A stretch of DNA of 22,048 nucleotides, from NCBI GenBank assembly GCA_004335635.1, contig QAXH01000913.1:1-22048 (forward strand), in the 5' to 3' direction. This DNA is from Chloromonas sp. AAM2 (Eukaryota > Chlorophyta > Chlorophyceae > Chlamydomonadales > Chlamydomonadaceae). Below are positions 1 to 7,238 of the stretch, in pieces (position 1 is the stretch's first letter; the number at the start of each line of letters is the position of its first letter). Both the position numbers and the translations under genes were made by a program. Under the pieces are notes generated by a model. That model saw nothing but the letters and a program-made list of their open reading frames with translations, did not search any database and had not been told where the DNA came from.

Positions 1-3
1 CAG

Positions 4-55
4 CGTATTCCGTATCGTATCCGTATTCCGTATCGTATCCGTATTCCGTATCCGG
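4..55. repeat. 18-bp tandem repeat
   Basis: About 2.9 copies of an 18-bp unit (cgtattccgtatcgtatc) run at 4-21, 22-39 and 40-55 and may continue left of the window. The unit itself contains a shorter cgtatc/cgtatt subrepeat. It lies in an intron of the TMEM120-like gene, upstream of its first visible exon at 138. Confidence 0.9.
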
Positions 56-137
56 TGACCATGCATTGAAGCACATGGTTGCCATCCAGACGAGGCACTT
101 TGACTGGCTATGAGTTTGGCATCGCATATAATTGCAG

Positions 138-3100
138 GCGCAAGTTCTGCAAGCCCACCCTGCCTTTGCTGCTGCGCCTGCTGCTGGGCGACAAGGTGAG
201 GGGCAAGCACCCCGGTGTTGACTGTTAGACACAGCAACGCACACAGCAACAGCAACGCCCTGAGTATACAGCAACCACACGCGCTAGCTGCTAGGAGACA
301 AGGTGAGAGTTTCCGAGGTGGCAGGACGCTTGTTGGAAAGCCAGTAATCACTGGCACAAGATGAGAGCTTCACCGGTTATATTCAATCTTGCCGTGCCAA
401 GCTCGCCAACAACACAAATCACACTAAACAGCAGAGCGCTCGACAACAACACAGGCAGCATGGCACCGCGGATCCCGTACACAAATTGCAAATGAAGAGA
501 GCGGTATACACCGGCACACCGAAGATTTGGTCTTTGGTTGGGTCTGCAATGCACACTGCGATGCTCCTTGTTCTCTTGGCGGGGAGCACTGCGTGCACGT
601 ATGCATCCGGACAGTCGTGGGGTGTATGCGTCGACGCGTCTGGTACACTGGGGAACATGTAATGGTTTTGGATGTGAGGTGCATGATTGATCATCCATAC
701 GTGACCCCCTGTGAGCCGAACATGTGTGGCGTGAACGGATGCATGCAGGTCAACTTGGTGTCGTACCGGGCTGACCAGCTCATGGGCATGAAGGTCGAGT
801 ACCACAAGTAAGCGCACCGTGGAGGAGCACACACGATGTACTAATTGATTAGTTACGGAGTTTTCTGCGGCCGCAGTCTTTCGGTTTGCTGGTTGATCAT
901 AAACATGGTAATGGCTACCATTGATGGCCGGAGCCGGACCTCTATTACCCATCGGCGTGTGCCGGAATCCTGTAGTTTCCATTGTGGCGTGGTTACCACT
1001 TAGTCCAGACCACAAGTGTGTCAGGCAGTGACATGTGCCGATTCCCTGTTTAGTACAGTCAGTGGAGAAAATACGTTGTCAGGAAGTGCAAATAGCAGTC
1101 ACTCTGCCCTCTTCCACCTCCTTGGCTTGGTGCAGGTACCGAGACCGGGCGGCCCAGATCATGCTGATCGCCCCGGCTGTGCTGGTCATGGGCATGCGCC
1201 ATGCGGACACAGTGCGGGCCGTGGGCGGGCCGACGGGCTGTGGCGGGAGCGGAGCGAACGCAAAGACATGCGCGCTGCAGCACACCTTCACTCCCGGGCT
1301 CATGACAGGTGGGCAGGTCACTTTCATAGTTACATCAGGGCAGTCGTAAGTCGTCATCGTGCAAGACATGGAATGGGACGGGTGCGGCCTGGCCCCTGAG
1401 CAAGGAAAGGAAACGAGCGAGGCGAACAAAGCAGGCACAACAGGCCAAAGGACGGCAACTAACAAAACAAGCCAGAGTCAGCTTTGCTGCCAGGGTGATG
1501 CACAGTGTGCCTGTGTTGCGATCATATTGGGGAGCAAGCGTCCCAAGTTTACCTGTGTTGCCTGATCAGCTTACACATGTTGCCCAATCAGTCTTCCGTA
1601 TTGCCCTGTGTTGCCTGATCAGGCGTCCAGCTGTACTTCATGTGGTTGTCGTACTTCTACCTGGCCCTGGCGCTGCGTGAAAACGTGCTGCTGGTTAACG
1701 GCAGCTCGATCAAGGGATGGTGGATCCAGCACCACTACTGGAGCGCTGGGGCATCCCTGCTGTTGCTGGGCCTGCCGGTGTACAGCCCTGGTAAGCTGGT
1801 ACCGGGCAAGACAGTCCATACAGACGTATGCGTATCGGAGCAAACGTCGGGTTGGAGCACGTTGTACGGCGCTCATGTCCGGGCAGGGCGGTCAGCACAT
1901 CCACGTGATCATGTTCAAGCCGTTGCCATGCATCGCTGGTTTGTTGTTGGTTTGCTTTGTGCGTGGCTTGGTTGCCTGCTGGTTTTGGGCTCACTTTCCT
2001 CTGTGTGTGGCTTGCTCCTCACTCCCTGGCCTCCTCCTCTGTGCGTGTGCCCGCAGCCGTGTACATGTTCTGTCAATACTTCCTGATGTGGAGCTGCTTC
2101 CAGGGATTTGTCATGATGTTCCAGAACCACTACCAACGCAGGAGAATGTGAGTGGGGGGGAAGCTACTTGCTGCAGGGACAATCATGTGCGCTGTACAAG
2201 GCTGCAGCAGTAGCACATCCGGCTCACTTGCCTGCTGTTGGAGCAAGCATGTGTTCGCAGGTTGTACAGACGGTATTCATTCCAAGCTGAGCTATCTGTA
2301 GTATGTATCAAGAGGATGTTTATGTCGCCAACATGCTTGAAATTGCATGGCATGGCGATCAATGGCGTGTATGGTGATCAAGGCGTGATAACGGCTGCAC
2401 AGCACATGTCAAATGGCAGTGCCCGCATGTGCCCATGCGGTCCTGCATGCAGGTACACCCGCATTGCGGTGGGCAAGAGCGGCGCCATGGATGTGGTGGG
2501 AGGGGAGAGCAGCGGCGCCAGCGGGCAGCTGCTCATCCTGTACCCGCTGCTGTTCTGTGAGCGACAGGGCAGGAAAACCGATGGCGCAGGGCAGGGTGAA
2601 GTGGGCAGGTCACAAAGAGCAAGGAGCAGTAAAACTGATGGGGCAGGCAAATGATGTGGCAGGTCAGAGAACAGCGGCACAGAGAACAAGGAGCTCCTAC
2701 CCGGCGTGCACGGAGCAGCAGGGGTTTTAGCAGGAAGGTAGCTTTACTTTAGGGGTACGGTATCTGCCTGCTTGTCTGTAATGCAAACAAAGCATGGCAA
2801 CTGGTTTCATTGGTCTCGCAGCAGCACGCGACGCAACCACACAACGTAACCACCAAACTCAGCTGTCAGGCTGTGTCTGGTGCCATCATCATCATGGCAC
2901 AGGCAACAGTTCAACTGACTGACCCCAGTGTGCTGCGCTCCCTGTGCTCCCAGTGTTGCAGGTTTGCCAGTTCGCAATCGGTGCGGCCCTAGCCTGGAAG
3001 ACCCTGCCTGGTGAGCGGTGTACTAGCATTCAGCGCCGCAAATAAGGAAGCACAACTGGGAGCAGTACCGACATGATAGTGCCGCTCTGACTCTCCAGCC

Positions 3101-4100
3101 CTTGTGCTTACAGCTGGAACCAGATGTGTGCCATGCAGTCACGGGCGACTTAGGTTGCAAGTTGTCCATTTGCTGCAAGCAGGCGGGCATCCACCTTGCT
3201 CGCTAATTCTAGTGTGTTGCTGACAACTGGTGGCTGTCCAGCATAGCCAGGATAGTAACAGAAATCGGTTTGCGACAAACTGGCCAATAATTGCAACTGG
3301 CCCCTGCTAGGAGTTTCGTCTTGTTTTGTCATGCAGCCATGTTGGCTCGTGAGGTTTGGCTCGTGCCCTAGTAACGTGCCTGTCATGCCACCTACTGCTG
3401 CTGTCATGCAGCCATGTTGGCGCGTGAGGGTTGGCTCGAGGTGGAGGCCCCGGGCGAGGACCTGCGGGGCATGCGGGGCGTGTGCATGGTGGGGATCATC
3501 TTCTGCCTCTTGGCAGTGCAAAACTTCAAGGTACGAGGAAAACAGTGCCGGGAGCACACTACATTGGTGCAGACTGCTGCCTTGCACGGCTACTTTGACT
3601 TGTTAATATCAAGTTCAGTGATGACCAGCAGGTGACCATTGATTTCGTTGCTCCCTTGTCTCTGAACTGAAGCCCACGCTGTCTGAGTCCACCGTCCTGC
3701 TCAGTAGTCAACCTGACCAGGCAGTTCGGAAGTGTCGCACAGCCTGTCATATGCTTTGCGACCGCCATACGTGACGCAGCCATCAGGGTTCTCACAGGCC
3801 ACAGTGGGCCTTGTACTGGTGTTCAGTATCTGAATATTTTTATTTGTGATATACTTTGTGATATACTGGCGTTATCTTGTTGCGTTGCGTTGCATTGCTT
3901 GACGGCCTTGCATTGGTGTTCAGTAAGAGTACTCTTATCTGAATATTTTGTGATATACTTGCATTTCAATTATTACTTTATTCCCTTGTGTTGCATCACA
4001 GGCCACAGTGGGCACCCTGCTGGACAAGAAGGCGTTCGCCAAGCGGAGGAGCAGGGCCCTGGCGGCCGCCCGCGCAGCGGAGAAAAACAAGGCAACATAG
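138..4100 (+). CDS. TMEM120: TMEM120 (TMPIT)-family membrane protein, C-terminal 273 aa, N-terminus outside window
   Basis: Nine exons: 138-195, 749-807, 1136-1211, 1631-1790, 2057-2147, 2453-2556, 2954-3010, 3412-3530 and 4002-4100 (stop TAG). All junctions have GT/AG ends and compatible phases, giving 273 residues after a split first codon. Family assignment rests on ordered matches to animal and plant TMEM120. These are the VNLVSYRADQL exon, the NGSSIKGWWIQHHYW block (the GWW..HH segment is in the CoA-binding region of mammalian TMEM120 structures), a FCQYFLMWSCFQGFVMMFQN helix, YTRIAVGKSGAMDVV (family: YRLRALGERHTMD), LYPLLFLLQVCQFA and a late hydrophobic helix VCMVGIIFCLLAVQNF. The C-terminus is basic (KKAFAKRRSRALAAARAAEKNK). 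Family members are about 340 aa, so roughly 70 N-terminal residues, normally a coiled coil, lie to the left. Known members sit in the ER and nuclear envelope; proposed roles in adipogenesis, ion conduction and CoA or lipid metabolism are unsettled. The exon 7 acceptor (2953) was chosen over the AG at 2961 because only it keeps the frame and gives an ungapped family match. Exon 3 could use another donor. Confidence 0.9.
180..307 (+). repeat. Duplicated 5' splice-site segment, TMEM120 intron 1
   Basis: The 21 bp covering the end of the first visible exon and its donor (180-200) recurs at 287-307 with two mismatches, including an intact acaag|gtgag junction. The second copy is a ready-made cryptic donor 107 bp inside the intron. 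The intervening sequence contains a stop in the exon frame (gttag at about 224-228), so use of the distal donor would truncate the product. Confidence 0.8.
1552..1622 (+). repeat. 18-bp direct repeat upstream of the exon 4 acceptor of TMEM120
   Basis: cctgtgttgcctgatcag occurs identically at 1552-1569 and 1605-1622, a 53-bp offset. A partial third copy (cctgtgttgcgatca) lies at about 1510-1524. The second full copy ends 8 bp before the acceptor at 1630. Each copy ends in CAG, so it could act as a decoy acceptor. Confidence 0.85.
3327..3438 (+). repeat. Duplicated intron/exon boundary, TMEM120 exon 8 acceptor
   Basis: About 37 bp containing the exon 8 acceptor and the first 26 or so bases of exon 8 are present twice, at 3327-3363 and 3402-3438 (75-bp offset, few mismatches). 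The first copy has the acceptor tcatgcag at 3329-3336. Splicing there keeps the frame for AMLAREVWLVP and then meets TAG, so it would be a poison junction. The second copy leads into the complete exon. Confidence 0.85.
3791..4015 (+). repeat. Duplicated exon 9 acceptor plus ~90-bp tandem duplication, TMEM120 intron 8
   Basis: The sequence around the final acceptor (cacaggccacagtgggc) occurs at 3793-3809 and at 3997-4013. Between them an AT-rich unit is also duplicated: ttgtactggtgttcagta...ctgaatattt...tgatatact from about 3811, and ttgcattggtgttcagta...ctgaatattttgtgatatact from about 3907. Splicing at the first acceptor (AG at 3796-3797) would read ATVGLVLVFSI then TGA, replacing the basic C-terminus with a short hydrophobic tail. 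Confidence 0.85.
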
Positions 4101-5160
4101 GATGCATGTGCCCGAGCATAAGCGCTTTTTCGCCTTTGAAGAAGGTTCTAATGCTCTTCCAAAGCAGCTAGTACACTTTTACGATGACTCTGTGGCTATT
4201 TGTGCTGGAGACCTGCCTGGATTCTGTGCTGGATGGATTATGTGCTCTGTAGGTGGCTTTCTGAGGCTTGTAGCTTCTGATTTCCTGCAACGACTCCATG
4301 CCTCGTGGGCAGGGATTACAAATTTGACGGTGTTGATTGTCTTTCAACTTGCAAGAAATGCAGTTAGGTTGCAGCATAGGTTGCTGCTTTGGAAGCGTCC
4401 ACGTCTGCTGTCCTGCGTTCACTGTGAGGCCATATATGCTGGGGCTGAGTGCCTGGTGGTTGGGGGGTCCAACGCGAATTGAAGGCTGCAAGGGCCTGGA
4501 GGCAAGCATGTCCGTCTCGAAGGACAGGGTGCGGCCTTGCCAGGCTGTGAGATGTCCACATGGTGGACCGCTTCTAGCACGGGATTCCGTGGTTAGTTTA
4601 GATACTGGCTGGTCAGGCGTGTGACCGGTTGCATACAGACTTAGTTCTAGCTGGGTGACAGACAGGTGTTTTTGGCCATTCAAGTTGAACACGGGTGTAG
4701 GGCTTGCATTGCATCCGGCTACATTCTTACCAATGGGCCGTGTCCTGTAACGGCTTCTGTTGTACATCATAGGGTTGCAAGAACGCTGGCGATTCGACGT
4801 GTGGTAGGTGAGCGTACCTGATACCTGATAATACTCAGTTGTGAACATTGTTGGACAATAAGGTCCTGCCGGGTCTCAGATCTTAGTACTCAGAAATTAG
4901 TAATGCGCCGCTGTACTCTCTGCATGTATTGTGAACGCTCTTGCTCCCTGTTTCGTGATCTGTGCTTAAGCGCATGGTCTCATTCATTACAAACAATTGC
5001 ACGCAGTAAAAATCAAACCTTACCTGAGTGGGCAGGTCCCTCAATGTACGCACACTCAGCCTCTTGCTGGCGCTGGTGCAGCCATGGCGTGGAGTAGCCC
5101 ACATCTGGGATTGCACAGGGGCTGTGACAGCAGGCGAGGTGTGCTGCTTGTCCTTGATGC
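4101..5160. other. TMEM120 3' UTR and intergenic DNA
   Basis: No coding exon could be supported. A 226-codon open frame on the - strand (4168-4848) has no recognisable domain and lies mostly in the likely TMEM120 3' UTR, so it was treated as a shadow. Confidence 0.5.
4746..4750 (+). terminator. Candidate TGTAA poly(A) signal for TMEM120
   Basis: TGTAA is the usual poly(A) signal of chlamydomonadalean nuclear genes. This copy lies 646 bp after the stop codon. A 3' UTR of that length is ordinary for green algae, but the pentamer is short and may be chance. Confidence 0.45.
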
Positions 5161-5340
5161 ATGTTCAAAAACCACAAGAACTGCTATCCGCAGGTCAGCG
5201 GTGGTTTATGCTGACTTTGAGGCTGTCAATATCAAGGTCAGGCCAGACCTGCACCATGATCCAGGGGCCAAAACCCGCATTCTCACCCGCCACCAGGCTG
5301 TGTCGTACGGCATGTGCACGGTGTCAGCTGATGGCACCTC
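5161..5340 (+). pseudogene. Fragment of a Polinton/Maverick-like family B DNA polymerase (exonuclease motif region)
   Basis: The frame starting at 5161 reads FKNHKNCYPQ. One base of frame shift later, from about 5198, the sequence reads AVVYADFEAVN, followed by HQAVSYGMCTVS at about 5291-5326. The order FKN(H/Y)KN - short linker - VxYADFE - (about 30 aa) - H..xxYG is characteristic of the start of protein-primed, virus-like family B DNA polymerases of Polinton-type elements; DFE is the ExoI motif. The two parts are in different frames, a stop lies directly upstream of 5161, and the downstream polymerase domain is absent. I infer a decayed remnant. An intron at the frame change is a weaker alternative, since cag|gtcagc lies there. 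Confidence 0.6.
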
Positions 5341-5458
5341 TAGCCTGACCAAACACACTGCACCTGACCCTGCATTCAGTCAGTCAGCTGATGGCACCTC
5401 TAGCCTGACCAAACACACTGCACCTGACCCTGCACCTGACCCTGCACCTGACCCTGCA
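5323..5458 (+). repeat. 60-bp tandem duplication with expanding 12-bp subrepeat
   Basis: Two nearly perfect copies of a 52-bp block (gtcagctgatggcacctctag...ccctgca) lie at 5323-5374 and 5383-5434, a period of 60 bp. The 12-bp end unit cctgaccctgca occurs once in the first copy and three times after the second. Both periods are multiples of three, so the + frame stays open and encodes SADGTSSLTKHTAPDPA followed by PDPA repeats, directly after the polymerase exonuclease motif region. Confidence 0.9.
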
Positions 5459-5546
5459 TCCTGTTCAGATGTCCACACATCGCAGACATGTCAGTCACAC
5501 CACCCACAAATTGTCCCAGAAATGGCAACTTCTTTTTTCCACCATG

Positions 5547-6110
5547 TCATGTTGTGTGACCTTGCCGAACCTGCAGTGCACCAGCAAATGCACTGGTCAG
5601 GAGAGCGATGCAACCACTCCACACAGACGTGGCTGCTTGCTCCAACAAACCCTTCACAGCTGACATGCGCTCGCGAAGCTGCTGCTTGCGGTCACATCTT
5701 TCAACCAGCGTGTTCACACCCTCGACATGCAGTCCAACCAGGTGCCCTTCAAACATGACGAGTGCTGCTCCAAAGTCTCCAGGCCATGTCTGTGAGCTGT
5801 AGATTAGAGGTGCTGTTCCTTGCTCAGGCTCACACCGCCAGCACGCACTACTCCCATGCTTGTTGCTAACTCTGTCACTTCCTCACGAATGCCAAGCTGG
5901 ATGAACATAATGCCATGCTCCACCACGCAAGCGCTCAGGTGGAACACCGTATAGCTGAAGGTGATGAGGGTAGGTCCCCTTATACTCAATCCCGGCGTAG
6001 TCAAACTCGCCATTCCTCACCAGCACCTGTACTTGCAGCTTGCGTGGCTGAGGCAAGTAGGTATCGACGGTCGACCCCACAAATTCGTCTCCCTAATTGT
6101 GATCCGCTGT
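5547..6110 (-). pseudogene. Decayed trypsin-like serine protease domain
   Basis: Three - strand frames carry consecutive parts of one protein. Frame 1 is about 6105-5945 (DEFVGSTVDTYL, LVRNGEFDYAGIEYKG). Frame 2 is about 5945-5810 (FIQLGIREEVTELATSMGVV, RAGGVSLSKEQHL). Frame 3 is about 5808-5547 (LIYSSQTWPGDFGAALVMF, EGHLVGLHVEGVNTLVER). The TWPGDxGAALV....LVGLHxEGVN pattern is the catalytic-serine and S1-pocket region of chymotrypsin-fold peptidases. The nucleophile of GDSG is Phe here (codon at 5774-5772), and at least two frameshifts separate the pieces. After the core, the last frame continues with a charged helical stretch (CDRKQQLRERMSAVKGLLEQ). The gene is probably dead. Which element or host gene it came from is unknown. 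Confidence 0.55.
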
Positions 6111-6280
6111 GACAGCGCGGTTTGGGGTAACACACACTCCAACCCCCCACATAATTGGCTGAGTCCGTGCTGGCTCCACTGCTGTGGCTATGAACCGTGC
6201 AATACCTGGAAACACTTCAAGTGATTACAAGGTGGGGAAACGCTGATGCAGACGGGAGTCTGCAACCAATACAGCAACGG

Positions 6281-6660
6281 TCATATCGTAGACATCTCCT
6301 TCACACCTTCTGCGTCCATTCGCGAGAAACTGCCCCTCAACTCGTCTGGAGAGAGCCAAAGCAAGACTGTGGACGCGTGCTTACACAACACTTGTAATCT
6401 CGCCTGCTCTACAGCCCTGCGAAGGTAGATGGTTAGGGTGAAGGTGATATGCATGGGCCGGACGTACAGGACGAGCCTCTGCATGCCGGTACATGTCTGG
6501 ATTAGCTGCCCCAAGGTGTCCCTGTCGAGCGTTCTGACAAGCTGCTCCAGCCAGAGCAATGACTAGTCTAGTAGCCCAAAGGAGGCAGCATTCTTGAGTG
6601 CAGAACCCCGGCATCTGGGATTACAGTCAACCTTGGCGGCTTCAAAGTCTGTTCTTAGCA
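6281..6660 (-). pseudogene. Truncated paralogue of the F-box/LRR gene (first-exon copy)
   Basis: The - strand matches the first exon of the intact gene at 11085-11588. TDFEAAK aligns with TDYQDAQ. GLLD-stop-SLLWLEQLVRTLDRDTLGQ aligns with GLLDMPLLWLEQLARTLDSHALWQ. CTGMQRLVLYVRP aligns with CTSLQRLVLSVRP, and EQARLQVLCKHAS with EQTRLEVMGKHAS. Nucleotide similarity is high across roughly 6320-6660. The copy has an in-frame TAG at 6565-6563 where the intact gene has ATG, lacks a convincing start codon, and no LRR exons follow on its 3' side. It is a 5' fragment in the same orientation as its parent, about 4.9 kb away. A short protein starting after the TAG cannot be fully excluded. Confidence 0.75.
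6621..6625 (-). terminator. Candidate TGTAA poly(A) signal for the F-box/LRR gene
   Basis: ttaca on the + strand reads TGTAA on the - strand, 614 bp beyond the stop at 7239. It is the only TGTAA seen in this direction between the stop and the truncated paralogue, and it lies inside that paralogue, so the 3' UTR of the live gene would run into the dead copy. Confidence 0.45.
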
Positions 6661-7238
6661 GCCTTAGACGAGCTATGCACCGAGGCAGAGAATCTGTCGC
6701 AGGGGCTTTGCACCCCCATTGCGGGTAAAATGATCTCGTTTGTGGCCAGAATGTCACAGTATTCCCGACATGGAACGGGTGTGCCATTGACAGAAAGGCG
6801 TTTGAACTCAAAACGCCAGGCATTGTCCTACTGTGTGGGACGCACTGCTTATCTGGGCAGCATGTCAGCCTTGCCAGGTGTGCTTCAGCGCAACGTTCAA
6901 GCCTCAGGCATAGCGGCAGCGGCCATCTCTCGAAGTCAACCAGGTTGATGACCCCAGACAAGTTGACCATGCCCCCAGCTCTCACTACTTCAACTACCCA
7001 GACCAAGCACAGTGCAGACCAAGGGTTGAGCAGATAGGTTCGTAGAAACAGGAACGGTCAGCACATCTTTGCCTTGTGCGTGGGTTTGCAACTGTTGTTA
7101 ACTTGAGAACGCACACTTCCTCTACACATGCAAACCTTGCACGCTGATTGAGAGCTGGTCGAACAGCTCCAACTGCCAATCGATGTCCAAAGCTCCATAC
7201 CGACCCAACACATCAAGCTCGCCCATCATGCACCCGCT
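6661..7238. other. 3' region of the F-box/LRR gene
   Basis: No supported exon. Open - strand codons continue from 7006 into the truncated paralogue, but the translated segment resembles no family and is probably 3' UTR. Confidence 0.45.

Noticed and set aside
419..1015. 198-aa - strand open frame
   Set aside because: It lies opposite TMEM120 introns and exon 2, with no recognisable domain.
4168..4848. 226-aa - strand open frame
   Set aside because: No domain, no splice or start context, and it overlaps the likely 3' UTR of TMEM120 on the opposite strand.
4997..5758. Intact 253-aa + strand protein
   Set aside because: Only the middle section resembles a family; the upstream part of that family is in another frame and the rest is tandem repeat and the reverse of the protease remnant.
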